This document shows positions 34,855 to 43,362 of a stretch of 64,000 bases of DNA, in pieces (the first letter of the stretch is position 1; each line of letters starts with the position of its first letter). Source of the stretch: SIG78 sp045585955. GTDB lineage: Bacteria > Verrucomicrobiota > Lentisphaeria > Victivallales > Victivallaceae. The position numbers and the translations under genes were made by a program. The stretch spans positions 60,330 through 124,329 of the forward strand of contig JAZMZK010000079.1 of assembly GCA_045585955.1 (NCBI GenBank). The letters run 5' to 3'. Under the pieces are notes generated by a model. It saw nothing but the letters and a program-made list of their open reading frames with translations. It was not told the origin of the DNA and made no database searches.

Positions 34855-35901
34855 TTATTCGTCGCCGGAACCGTTGCGCTGACCGGAGTTGTCATGCCGG
34901 TTGTTGCGGCGTTTATTGTTGCGGCGGTTGTTGCGCCGTTTGTTGTTGTTATTGGAGTTTTTATTTTCGCCATCGCCGGAATTCTGATGGTTTTTCTCCG
35001 GAGCGGGGGCTGCCGGAGCGGTGTTTACCGGCGCAAAATAGCTGAAATCTTCGGCCGGAGCTTCTTCTTTGACCACTTTTTTCGGTTCCGGAGCTTTGCC
35101 CCGTAAGCGGTATTTAAGTTCAGAAGCATGAAGTGTGACCGTGCCGCCATCTTCCAATGCCAGCGTTACCATCTGGGTAAGCATATTACGGTCAGCGACC
35201 CGCCCTTTGCCTTTTTCGCACTCGCAAAGTTCGCCACGCCGGGGCATGGATTTTTCCATTTCCACATAGCCTTCGTGTTCAAATTTCAAACAGCATTTAA
35301 GTCTGCCGCACACGCCGGAAATGGTAGTAGGGGTCAGCGAAAGATCCTGATCCTTGGCCATTTTAACATTTATGGAGTTGAATTCCCGCAAAAAACGACT
35401 GCAACACAACACTTGACCGCAAACCGCTATACCGCCGCAAATGCTGGTTTCGTCCCGAACACCGATCTGACGGAGATCCAGCCGGCAACCCAGCGCATGC
35501 GAAAGCTCTTTGACCAATTCCCGGAAGTCCACTCTGCCGTCGGCAGTAAACTGGATGGTGACCAGTTTGCGGTCAAAGGAATAGCTGGCATTCAACAACT
35601 TCATGGGCAGCTGCATTTTTTCTACCATGCTGCACGCCGTGCGGTACGCACTCTTGGCGTGAGCTTCGTTTTCCGTGGCGGTAGCCCGATCCAACACTGT
35701 GGCGATCCGCTGGATCTCCGGAAGCTGACCGGTTATTTCGCCGGGCGAATCAGTTGCAGTCAAACGGATCACTTCCACATATTCCAGCGAAAAATCTCGC
35801 TTCAATATCACATAATCGCCATTTTTCAACACGATCTCCGCATCGGCAAATGCCTCGGTGATCATGCCGTTAGGCAAGCGTGTAAGATATACATTGTTCA
35901 T
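34855..35901 (-). CDS. ricT: PSP1-domain protein, RicT/YaaT-like, with Asn/Arg-rich tail
   Basis: A 348-residue RicT family member. The PSP1 domain spans about 60-250, including DGRVDFRELVKELSHAL and the conserved cysteines CGQVLCC and CGRLKCCLKFEH, which in RicT-type proteins belong to an iron-sulfur cluster site. In Bacillus RicT acts with RicA and RicF in mRNA maturation with RNase Y. After about residue 265 the sequence becomes low complexity: an Ala/Pro stretch, then an Asn/Arg/Lys-rich tail (about 315-348) resembling RNA-binding tails. It has its own promoter-like sequence (35927-35954) and heads ricT-zincin-nif3-polA-GH95. Confidence 0.85.
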   Translation of the reverse strand: MNNVYLTRLPNGMITEAFADAEIVLKNGDYVILKRDFSLEYVEVIRLTATDSPGEITGQLPEIQRIATVLDRATATENEAHAKSAYRTACSMVEKMQLPMKLLNASYSFDRKLVTIQFTADGRVDFRELVKELSHALGCRLDLRQIGVRDETSICGGIAVCGQVLCCSRFLREFNSINVKMAKDQDLSLTPTTISGVCGRLKCCLKFEHEGYVEMEKSMPRRGELCECEKGKGRVADRNMLTQMVTLALEDGGTVTLHASELKYRLRGKAPEPKKVVKEEAPAEDFSYFAPVNTAPAAPAPEKNHQNSGDGENKNSNNNNKRRNNRRNNKRRNNRHDNSGQRNGSGDE

Positions 35902-35926
35902 ATTTTTTTCCTTGATTGTTTTTATA

Positions 35927-35954
35927 AATATAGCAGTTTTTATTGCAAGTACAA
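35927..35954 (-). promoter_or_regulatory. Probable promoter for ricT and following genes
   Basis: On the minus strand TTGTAC, 16 bases, TATATT preceded by TGC. The -10 box ends 25 bases before the ricT start. An overlapping pair TTGCAA/TATAAA offers an alternative. Confidence 0.5.
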
Positions 35955-35988
35955 TTATTTATATGAGAAAAACTGCAATATTACCAAC

Positions 35989-37032
35989 TTAAACTTCTTT
36001 CTGCCGCCGCAGCCGCAACTGTCCGCAGGCACTGGCAGCGGAAGAGCCTTTTTCAATACGCATAGTAACAGTTGTAGCGTATTCTTCCACTGCATGAAAA
36101 AACTCCTTCAGGCGTTTTTCCGGCGGTCTTTTAAACTCATCATTTACCGGGTTATACGCTATCAAATTGACTTTGGCGTGCAATCGGGCAGCGATTTTCC
36201 CCAATTCCCGTCCCATAGCCGGATCATCGTTTATACCGTCAACGAGCGTATACTCAAAAGTTGCCATCCTGCCGGTGGCATCCGAACATTCGGCACACGC
36301 CTGAAGAATTTCTTTTATACTGTACCGCACATTATCCGGAATGAGTTTACTGCGGGTTTCATCGTCCACTGCGTGCAAACTTATTGCCAGATTAAAGGGT
36401 TTGCCCCATGCGGCAAACTCCTTCATACCCGGCACATAGCCGCTGGTGGAAACAGTGATCCGCCGGGGCGACATATTGAACCCTTCCGGGGCTGGAGCAG
36501 AAAGCACTTCCAGCGTGCGCTTAAGGTTTTTCCAATTCAGCAAACCTTCGCCAATCCCCATAAAAACGATATTATCGGGTATTGCCCCATGCTTTTGCAC
36601 ACCGTGGTAAAACTCTTCAAGAATTTCATCGCACCGCAAATTCCGTATCAACCCATGTGCTCCACTGGCACAAAAGCGGCACCGCACCGGACAACCCACC
36701 TGGGTACTCAAGCAGAAAGTCATCCGCTCGGGGGAAGGGATCAAAACCATTTCAACACTCTGCTTATCGTTGAGTTCTATAAGCAATTTTTCCGTACCGC
36801 CGGAACCCGGCACCGACTCTACGACCCGGCTGTTGAGCGAAACCTTTGACTCTGCCATTTTCCGGCGCAGCGCTCCCGGCAAATTGAGCATTTTATCGAC
36901 ATCGAACTCGCATTTACCGTAGAGCCAGTCAAGAATCTGCCTGGCCCGGAAAGGCTTTTCATTATTTTCCGCAAGGTATTCTTCAAGAGTGCTGCGGCTG
37001 CACCCCGGCAGGTAAAACTTTTCTGTTTCCAT
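35989..37032 (-). CDS. rlmN: Dual-specificity RNA methyltransferase RlmN
   Basis: Radical-SAM enzyme methylating C2 of A2503 in 23S rRNA and A37 of some tRNAs; 347 residues. The three cluster cysteines are C114, C118 and C121 (GCPVRCRFCASG). The two further cysteines needed for chemistry are also present: Cys107 in MTFCLSTQVG and Cys336 in the C-terminal SACGQL. VDGINDDPAMGRELG and NPVNDEFKRPP match the family. GGAG precedes ATG at 37032, one base after the stop of the glycosyltransferase gene, so the longer frame into that gene is not used. Confidence 0.92.
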   Translation of the reverse strand: METEKFYLPGCSRSTLEEYLAENNEKPFRARQILDWLYGKCEFDVDKMLNLPGALRRKMAESKVSLNSRVVESVPGSGGTEKLLIELNDKQSVEMVLIPSPERMTFCLSTQVGCPVRCRFCASGAHGLIRNLRCDEILEEFYHGVQKHGAIPDNIVFMGIGEGLLNWKNLKRTLEVLSAPAPEGFNMSPRRITVSTSGYVPGMKEFAAWGKPFNLAISLHAVDDETRSKLIPDNVRYSIKEILQACAECSDATGRMATFEYTLVDGINDDPAMGRELGKIAARLHAKVNLIAYNPVNDEFKRPPEKRLKEFFHAVEEYATTVTMRIEKGSSAASACGQLRLRRQKEV

Positions 37033-37033
37033 T

Positions 37034-38755
37034 TTATTTCTCCGGATTTCCGACAGGGTTGCGCGCCAGCTCTTCCAACAGCGGCGAGGGCTTGCGTTCC
37101 GGTTTAGGTTCAGTACCCTTCCAATCACCCCGCCAGAGGTTGAATTTACCCTCTCTGATCGTCAGCATCTGCGGCAGCAAACTCCGCCAGTTGCGTTCCG
37201 GGCAGTCCGGAAATGATGGTGCCAATAAATATACTGTCTGTTCTTCAGCCTGCGGCAGCATGGCAAGATTGCTGATTTTGAACATCTTTCTATTCATATA
37301 AACAGATTCAGCAAAAAGTTCATGGATATTGTATTTGTAGATCACCGCCGAACTTTCGGCTTTATCCTGCTGCAATGCGGTGCGGAGAACCAGTCCGCGC
37401 TCAAAGCGGGGGCGTTCCTGACTCTGATACGGCAGCACTACATTGTAGTAGACCAGTAACGGAGCAATGGCAATCAGCACATAATAACACCAGATCGGCG
37501 GTTTTTCCCGCATCTGCCACAGCCGTATTGCCAGCAGCAGCAGTACACTGCCCGATACCACACCCAGTACCGTGCGCCCGAAGTTATCGCTGAAATACAG
37601 CGGCCGATCCAACAGCAGCAGTGTTTCCGAAATAATATCGGCAGGCAGCAGAAAAAACCCCAGCAGCAGTATCCCTGATCCCGGCAGCAGCACTGCCGCA
37701 AATGCATTGCCCAGTTTACGGAAAAAATTGCCATACCGCCGGACAGCCAATTCATAATTCAGTCCGGTCATTATTGCCAGCGGCGGAACCAATATGATCC
37801 AACTGTGGACTTCATCCATCGGCGTTATCCACAAAAGGAAGAAATCCACAAAAAACAGCGTGCGCAAAAAGCGGCTGAACATCGGTGTATCATCCAAAGT
37901 TTGGAATGCCACGCAAAACGGAGCCCACGCCAGCAGCACCCAGGGGAATATCCGCAAAGCAAAGTCGGCCGGAAAAGTCAACAAATGCAGCAGATACTCC
38001 CAGATATCAAGCACCTCGCCACGGGGAAAAACCGCCGCAATACGCGCCCCTTTGAAGTGATACGGCAGATACCATACAAGCACAGTAATTGCCAGTATGC
38101 CAATACCCATCATCACGCCCCGGTTGCGCAGTCTGCGGAATATACCGAGCGGGCGCCGCATAAAAATCAACGGCAGCAAAAAGAAAATCAACGAAACTAT
38201 CCCTGCCATGTAGAACCCCACTGCGCAGGCAAAAAATCCCGTCAACCATGCTTTTGACCAATCACCGCGCCAGGCGGCAAAATAATACCACAGCAAATGC
38301 CCGGCAAAGATTATCAGCGCTGAAAGCGTGTTGGAAAATCCGTCAGGCACTTTATCTATCATCAAAAGCGAAGTGATGATCATTGCCGCAGCACACGCCC
38401 CGGCAGAGAGGTTCTTGCGGGTTGCAGCCGTTACTGCAAAAACTACGATTGCCAGCCCCAGTGCTCCAAGCAGACTCAATACCCGGGTGGTCAGTTCCAG
38501 CGGGCAGCCAAGCCAGGCGGCAAATTGGGCAAGCATGGGGAAAAGCGGATAAGCATTGGGTACCGCCTCGCCGTGAACAGCAGCTACCGGCAGCGGTGTA
38601 AAATTTATATCCATGGATTGGGCTATGATGTAACCTTCACGCCACGCCATATCCCGCTCATTCAAAGCCCACGGAGCAAATGCGATCAAAAAAGCAAATG
38701 CCAGAAAAAAAAGCGTAGGCACCAGCGGCAGGATTTTTTCACGGTATCGCGCCAC
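37034..38755 (-). CDS. GT-C family membrane glycosyltransferase (PMT/ArnT-like)
   Basis: A polytopic membrane protein of 573 residues with at least ten hydrophobic segments. The first periplasmic loop has ALNERDMAWREGYIIAQSMD, an acidic pattern equivalent to the DE motif that marks GT39/GT83 enzymes using polyprenyl-phosphate sugars. Such enzymes add sugars to lipid A or proteins on the periplasmic side. The C-terminal 100 residues after the last helix are soluble (RPRFERGLVLRTALQ onwards). A GTG start at 38755 is preferred because AAGGAA lies seven bases upstream. It follows a secreted-protein gene by 71 bases and leads into rlmN with a single-base gap. Confidence 0.75.
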   Translation of the reverse strand: MARYREKILPLVPTLFFLAFAFLIAFAPWALNERDMAWREGYIIAQSMDINFTPLPVAAVHGEAVPNAYPLFPMLAQFAAWLGCPLELTTRVLSLLGALGLAIVVFAVTAATRKNLSAGACAAAMIITSLLMIDKVPDGFSNTLSALIIFAGHLLWYYFAAWRGDWSKAWLTGFFACAVGFYMAGIVSLIFFLLPLIFMRRPLGIFRRLRNRGVMMGIGILAITVLVWYLPYHFKGARIAAVFPRGEVLDIWEYLLHLLTFPADFALRIFPWVLLAWAPFCVAFQTLDDTPMFSRFLRTLFFVDFFLLWITPMDEVHSWIILVPPLAIMTGLNYELAVRRYGNFFRKLGNAFAAVLLPGSGILLLGFFLLPADIISETLLLLDRPLYFSDNFGRTVLGVVSGSVLLLLAIRLWQMREKPPIWCYYVLIAIAPLLVYYNVVLPYQSQERPRFERGLVLRTALQQDKAESSAVIYKYNIHELFAESVYMNRKMFKISNLAMLPQAEEQTVYLLAPSFPDCPERNWRSLLPQMLTIREGKFNLWRGDWKGTEPKPERKPSPLLEELARNPVGNPEK

Positions 38756-38826
38756 AATCTGTTCCTTGTGTGTAAAAAACGGTACTTGCGTAGTGTGCAA
38801 GCACCGTCAGAGTAATAAAAGTTGGT

Positions 38827-39531
38827 TTATTTCCAGTTATCGCCATACAGATCAAAAGCGACCAGACTGGCAAAAAAGTCCGGAATTGCCGCCAGATGCA
38901 GATCAAACGAAAATCCGACAAACATGGCAACCTTGCCGCCGATCCCCAGATAGTCTACATCCACATCCCGAAAAGAGTCCGTATAGCTGCGCACCAGATT
39001 GAAAGCAGTATCTTTCATGGTATAAGAGGGCATCTTGCCGACGGTCTGCGAAACATATACATCGTCATAAGACCAGCAGAGAAACGCCGCTTGCTGGGCT
39101 TCACGCCGGCCGGCGCCAATGTGCTGCATAGGTCCGAAACCGGCAAAGTACGCATCGGTATTTTCCAAACCGAAATCCAACATGCGTGTTACATGAAAAT
39201 CCAGCGCAAATGTATTACCGAAACTCACTTCCATACCCACAATATCCAAAAGATCGCTGCCGACATTGGCAAGGTAAATACCGACTGCACGCGCTGCTTT
39301 TTCCACAAAACAGGGTTCTTCTTCGGGTTTTACCGCATCTTCCGACTTATACACCAGTGTTTTATTCCAGGGTTCGGGGCGGGTAAGTTTTTCCTCGCTG
39401 GAAAAAAGTCGGGAGAAAAATCCCGGTTCATCGGCAGCAGCCTTCCCGTTGCCGGAGTTTTCGGCACCGCAAAGCGCCGGTACAAGAGTACACGCCAAAA
39501 GCAACACTGCAAGATACTTGAATATTCTCAT
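38827..39531 (-). CDS. Secreted protein of unknown function
   Basis: A 234-residue exported protein with a signal peptide at 1-22 (MRIFKYLAVLLLACTLVPALCG). A hydrophilic stretch at 25-75 precedes a more ordered part with alternating hydrophobic residues (FALDFHVTRMLDFGL, KVAMFVGFSFDLHLAAIPDFFASLVAFDLYGD), which suggests beta strands and possibly an outer-membrane-associated fold. There is no lipobox. I do not recognise a family. It has a good promoter at 39581-39609 and is upstream of the glycosyltransferase gene. Confidence 0.7.
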   Translation of the reverse strand: MRIFKYLAVLLLACTLVPALCGAENSGNGKAAADEPGFFSRLFSSEEKLTRPEPWNKTLVYKSEDAVKPEEEPCFVEKAARAVGIYLANVGSDLLDIVGMEVSFGNTFALDFHVTRMLDFGLENTDAYFAGFGPMQHIGAGRREAQQAAFLCWSYDDVYVSQTVGKMPSYTMKDTAFNLVRSYTDSFRDVDVDYLGIGGKVAMFVGFSFDLHLAAIPDFFASLVAFDLYGDNWK

Positions 39532-39580
39532 CGTAGAAATCCCTTTTATTTACTATTAAAAAACAATTATGTTCACAGCT

Positions 39581-39609
39581 AATATAAACCCGTTTATGCA
39601 ATTTGGCAA
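39581..39609 (-). promoter_or_regulatory. Promoter of the secreted-protein/glycosyltransferase run
   Basis: On the minus strand TTGCCA, 17 bases, TATATT. The -10 box ends 49 bases upstream of the start at 39531. Confidence 0.65.
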
Positions 39610-39692
39610 ACTGCAAAAGCACCTAATACAGGAACTTTTGTGATTTTTTGCAATTTTTTTTTGCTATAAGCTCTTGAACACGCGCCGACTTC

Positions 39693-40160
39693 TCAATTAT
39701 TGTACCGCACCTGCCGAACCGGACGGCTGCGCGGCGAAGTCAGTCGACGGGGTCGATCAGAGGTGTTTTCACTGATATTGTCCGGCTTGGCGTGCGACAA
39801 TTTCCACGAGGGATCGCGCAGATCACCAATAGCATAGACCATTATCCAGTAAGGATTTACATCTCTCTGCGTTAAACGCCCGCCGCTGCGGCGTTTTTCG
39901 TAGATCTCCCAGCGGAAAGTTGCCTTGCCGTGTTTATCGCCGTCATAAACGATTCTTTCGTAAGGGGCAAGTTTGGCAAATGCGTTCTGCAAGTGCAGAG
40001 GCACAACATTCCCCCGCAACGCCAGCGCCCGGGCAGTATGCTGCAAAGCGGTGCGTTCTTTTTCGGTCAATTCTTCATAATGTTCCGGACCGTTGGCAAC
40101 ACATCCGGCAAGCAGCATAAGCCCCCCGGCTGCCAACATAAAAATCTTGTTTATCATCAT
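39693..40160 (-). CDS. Small lipoprotein of unknown function
   Basis: A 155-residue predicted lipoprotein. A short signal sequence ends in the lipobox LLAGC (Cys about residue 20), so the mature protein should be anchored in a membrane. The body is hydrophilic (ELTEKERTALQHTARALALRG, YERIVYDGDKHGKATFRWEIYEKRR) and ends in an Arg/Ser-rich tail. AGAAGG precedes two adjacent ATG codons; the first is used. It starts 13 bases after the murB-ddl fusion, so it may be co-transcribed with the peptidoglycan genes, which suggests an envelope role without proving one. Confidence 0.7.
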   Translation of the reverse strand: MMINKIFMLAAGGLMLLAGCVANGPEHYEELTEKERTALQHTARALALRGNVVPLHLQNAFAKLAPYERIVYDGDKHGKATFRWEIYEKRRSGGRLTQRDVNPYWIMVYAIGDLRDPSWKLSHAKPDNISENTSDRPRRLTSPRSRPVRQVRYNN

Positions 40161-40173
40161 TGTCAACCTTCTG

Positions 40174-42012
40174 TTATTTGCGCATATGGGCAGTTACCAG
40201 CGAAGCGCATAACCGTTCAAAACTTATATTCATGCACGCTGCTGATTTAGGCACTAAACTTGTAGCGGTAAAACCGGGCAAACTATTGCCTTCCAATATG
40301 TAAGGAACATTATCATCATCGCCGATAATAAAATCCACCCGCACCAGATCACGGCAGTTGAATTCGTTATAGAACTTCACTGCCAGATCTTGCAGCATTT
40401 TCTGCTCTTTTGCACTTATTCTCACCGGCGGGCAAAAGTATTCGGTATGGCCGTTGGCGTAGATATACTTTGCATCGTAGTCATAAAATCCCCCGGGCGG
40501 GCGGATCTCCACTACCGTCATCGCCTGCCCCAGCACTACCGGCACGGTACACTCTCTGCCTGCAATAAATTTTTCTGCCAGCAGTTCATCGGCTTGCTCC
40601 AGAAGTGCCGGAAGTTTGGCTTGCCACTGGGCAAAATCGTCGATTTTTTCAATGCCCACCGTGGAGCCTTCGCAAGGCACTTTGACCACCACGGGGTAAG
40701 TCATATCACTTGGCGGGTTGTTCAAATGTTCAGCCGTGATCGTCCAATCCGGAGCCGTTGGCATGTTGAGTTTTTTCAACAGCTCTTTGGTCTGGAGTTT
40801 ATCCATAATGAGCTCCGAAGCTTTACTGCCGGAGCCGATAAAGTCCAAATTGTTATCTTCCAACAATTTCTGCAACTGACCGCCTTCGCCCCAGCCGCCG
40901 TGCAGTACGGGGTGGATAAGGTCAAATTTTTCAGTACCGGCAGGGATTTCCAACTTTTTCAAGTCAAAAGTCTTGACCGTATACCCACCGTTGCGCAAAG
41001 CATTTGCCACGGCAGATCCGCTGCGGAGCGACACTTCCCGCTCGGAGCTTTCGCCCCCCATAAATACTGCCACTGAAGGAGCTACTGCCTGATCGTAGAT
41101 TTTTTGGGCGTTATCGCTATTGATGAACTTGACTTCCAATTCCAGATAAAGCCCGAACTTTTCGGCAATGGCCTTGCGGACATTTCCGGCAAGGGCAATA
41201 AAATCTTTTTCAGAAGCTCCGCCTTTGTTGACCAGATAGTTGCCGTGTTCCTGACTTACAAACATCGCCCCGGCGGCAGTACCTTTAAGTCCAGCCAAAT
41301 CAATAAGTTTGCCCGCCGGGTCAGCGGCTCCCGGATTGCGGAAAATGCACCCCGCTGTGCGTCCGGCAGGCTCCCGGTTGCGGCGGGATACGAGTTCACT
41401 TTGGATCAACAACTCTTCCTGCTCAACGCTGCTTTCCGGCAGCTGAAACTCCGCAGCTGTAACGATCACATCTTCCGGTATGCCCGAAGAACGGTAACGC
41501 CATTCGATATTTTTCGCTTCACTTGCCCACGGTCTGCCGTCGTAATAAACGCCCCGCAGCCGCACTAATTTATCGCTGATAAGAGTGTTGTTGGCACCCG
41601 CATTCATCCGCAAAGCTCCGCCGACGGTGCCGGGGATGCCCGCAAGTTTGCTCAAACCGCCGAAACCTTTGGCGGCGGCAAATTTCACCGTTTCCGGCAG
41701 TTTGGCGCCGCCCCCGGCAATGAGCCGACCGCTGTCATCGCAGCTCATGGCAGTAAATTCGCCCTTCAAGCGGACGATTATTCCCTCAAAGGGTTCATCG
41801 GAACCAACCAGATTGCTGCCGCCGCCGATCAGAAAAATTTTGATGTTATTGGCAGTAGTGTAGTGCAACAGTTCAGCCAGCAAACAATCATCTTCCACAT
41901 CCGCCACCAGCGGGGCAGCGGAGCCTGCGCCCAGCGTGGTCAGCTGAAAATAATTGACATTCTGTCGGAACTTGATATTGCTTAAATCGTTGATTATCTT
42001 ATCAATATTCAT
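40174..42012 (-). CDS. murB-ddl: MurB-Ddl fusion: UDP-MurNAc reductase plus D-Ala-D-Ala ligase
   Basis: A single 612-residue protein with two peptidoglycan precursor enzymes. Residues 1-297 are MurB: FAD-binding LIGGGSNLV (61-69), KLAGIPGTVGGALRMNAGA (122-140), and AGCIFRNP (220-227), in which Cys222 stands where the general-acid Ser is usual, followed by GNYLVN. Residues from 312 are Ddl: VAVFMGGESSEREVSLRSG, HPVLHGGWGEGG, KLNMPTAP, VVVKVPCEGSTVGI, and DLVRVDFIIGDDDNVPYILEGNSLPG with the ATP-grasp metal ligands. The linker is short and both halves look intact. The reading frame is continuous, so this is not an artefact of annotation. hisI ends 11 bases upstream. Confidence 0.92.
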   Translation of the reverse strand: MNIDKIINDLSNIKFRQNVNYFQLTTLGAGSAAPLVADVEDDCLLAELLHYTTANNIKIFLIGGGSNLVGSDEPFEGIIVRLKGEFTAMSCDDSGRLIAGGGAKLPETVKFAAAKGFGGLSKLAGIPGTVGGALRMNAGANNTLISDKLVRLRGVYYDGRPWASEAKNIEWRYRSSGIPEDVIVTAAEFQLPESSVEQEELLIQSELVSRRNREPAGRTAGCIFRNPGAADPAGKLIDLAGLKGTAAGAMFVSQEHGNYLVNKGGASEKDFIALAGNVRKAIAEKFGLYLELEVKFINSDNAQKIYDQAVAPSVAVFMGGESSEREVSLRSGSAVANALRNGGYTVKTFDLKKLEIPAGTEKFDLIHPVLHGGWGEGGQLQKLLEDNNLDFIGSGSKASELIMDKLQTKELLKKLNMPTAPDWTITAEHLNNPPSDMTYPVVVKVPCEGSTVGIEKIDDFAQWQAKLPALLEQADELLAEKFIAGRECTVPVVLGQAMTVVEIRPPGGFYDYDAKYIYANGHTEYFCPPVRISAKEQKMLQDLAVKFYNEFNCRDLVRVDFIIGDDDNVPYILEGNSLPGFTATSLVPKSAACMNISFERLCASLVTAHMRK

Positions 42013-42023
42013 AAAATCATGCC

Positions 42024-42404
42024 TTATTTGCTGTAAACTTTGTCGGCATCGAATACAGTTTCTTCAACTTCCAAGAGTTCGCCATTTTCCACTTTGCGGT
42101 AGAAACAGCTCCGGTGGCCGGTGTGGCAGGCGCCCGGTCCCAGCTGTTCGATCTTGAAAATCACGGTATCGAGGTCGCAATCCACTAAAATCTCTTTAAC
42201 GACCTGCAAATGGCCGGAGCTTTCCCCCTTTTTCCAGAGCTGCTGACGGCTGCGTGAGTAATAGGTGGCGTAACCGCTTTTGATGGTTTCCTGCCACGAT
42301 TCAGCATTGATGTACGCCATCATCAATATTTCGTTGGTCTTGTGATCCTGGGCGATGGCGGGGATCAGGCCGCCGCACTTGGCAAAATCGAGTTTTACTG
42401 ACAT
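42024..42404 (-). CDS. hisI: Phosphoribosyl-AMP cyclohydrolase (HisI)
   Basis: A 126-residue stand-alone HisI that opens the adenine ring of PR-AMP in histidine synthesis. Signature residues are YYSRSRQQLWKKGESSG (48-64), the zinc and magnesium ligands in VDCDLDTV (74-81), and the C-terminal cysteines CHTGHRSCFY (92-101). There is no fused HisE. It overlaps the end of cdsA by ten bases and is followed by murB-ddl; no other his gene is in the window, so it rides in an envelope operon. Confidence 0.93.
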   Translation of the reverse strand: MSVKLDFAKCGGLIPAIAQDHKTNEILMMAYINAESWQETIKSGYATYYSRSRQQLWKKGESSGHLQVVKEILVDCDLDTVIFKIEQLGPGACHTGHRSCFYRKVENGELLEVEETVFDADKVYSK

Positions 42405-43243
42405 GATATGACTCCCAATTCCAGCACCAGATAAAATACCGGTGCGTTATATATAAAACTATCCAAAACATCCAATATGCCGCCCATGCCGGGGATCCAG
42501 TTGGCAGAATCTTTGATCCCGGCAACCCGTTTGAGCTGTGATTCGGTCAAATCCCCGGCAAAACTGCCGAGAAAAGCCAGAAATCCGAAGATAAAGATTT
42601 GTACCAAATCAAGTTTTATGCAGTTGAAATGAGTAAGAAGTGCCGCCGTGCCGATGGAAAAAATCGCCGCACCGACCGTGCCTTCCCACGACTTTTTAGG
42701 CGAAATGGAAGGTACGATCTTGTGGTTGCCGTTTTTCATAAGTTTGTTGGAAAGCATCCCCACAATGTAGCCGCCGGTATCCGAAGCCTTGGTCGCCAAC
42801 ACCAGAGAAAGGAAGATCAACGCTCCATAGTTGAGATAGATCCGAATAAGCGCAATGACCGGCAGCAGCGCAATAAGCAGTACGCCGGGAGTGACAAATG
42901 CAGCAATTACCATCTTGGAGCGTTTATCTTCGGCAGTAAAAAGCGTTTTGAGCATCAGCAAAACCAAAAGTGCCGTAAGAACAATCCCAACGCCCCGGAT
43001 GCCACTGAGGGAGAATTGCAAAATACCGTAAACGCCAATGCAGTAAACGGCAAAAACCATTGCCAACAGCCGGTTGACCGGCAAATTGAGTTTTTCCGCC
43101 AAAGTGCAGCTCTCCCAAACGGCGGCCAAAGCAACCGGCAGAGCCAGAACTGCGAAGATCCAAGTGCCGTAAGGCTGCCAGAAGACTACGGCAAAAGCCA
43201 AAAGCAAAAGCAAAGGAAAACTGATCAAACGATGTTTCAACAT
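42395..43243 (-). CDS. cdsA: Phosphatidate cytidylyltransferase (CdsA)
   Basis: Integral-membrane enzyme of 282 residues making CDP-diacylglycerol from phosphatidate and CTP. About eight hydrophobic segments are visible. The conserved C-terminal part has KASDTGGYIVG, SPKKSWEGTVGA and the signature region SQLKRVAGIKDSANWIPGMGGILDVLDS. This last deviates from the usual pattern: Met replaces His in the HGG triplet, and Val replaces Arg in DRxD. The Asp, Lys-Asp and Gly residues remain, so activity is likely. GGAG precedes the ATG. It follows uppS, as in many bacteria, after a 110-base gap with repeats. Confidence 0.9.
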   Translation of the reverse strand: MLKHRLISFPLLLLLAFAVVFWQPYGTWIFAVLALPVALAAVWESCTLAEKLNLPVNRLLAMVFAVYCIGVYGILQFSLSGIRGVGIVLTALLVLLMLKTLFTAEDKRSKMVIAAFVTPGVLLIALLPVIALIRIYLNYGALIFLSLVLATKASDTGGYIVGMLSNKLMKNGNHKIVPSISPKKSWEGTVGAAIFSIGTAALLTHFNCIKLDLVQIFIFGFLAFLGSFAGDLTESQLKRVAGIKDSANWIPGMGGILDVLDSFIYNAPVFYLVLELGVISCQ

Positions 43244-43287
43244 AATAAAAATTTCACTCCTGATATTGTTAAATATTGTAAATATTG

Positions 43288-43362
43288 CAATCCGTCACTT
43301 TTTCCGTCAATTACCCGTCACTTTGCTATTTTTTGAGCTTATTTCAGAATCCGTCACTTTTT
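43288..43362. repeat. Scattered ccgtcacttt repeats between uppS and cdsA
   Basis: Four copies of a short unit, ccgtcacttt or close to it, lie at about 43291, 43309 and 43350, with a partial unit at about 43302. The last copy includes the final codons and stop of uppS. Their strand and spacing are irregular. They resemble in kind the short-unit runs at 77-212 and 3851-3992. Confidence 0.5.

Noticed and set aside
37032..37128. Longer N-terminus for RlmN
   Set aside because: The extra codons lie within the glycosyltransferase gene in another frame, and GGAG precedes the ATG at 37032.
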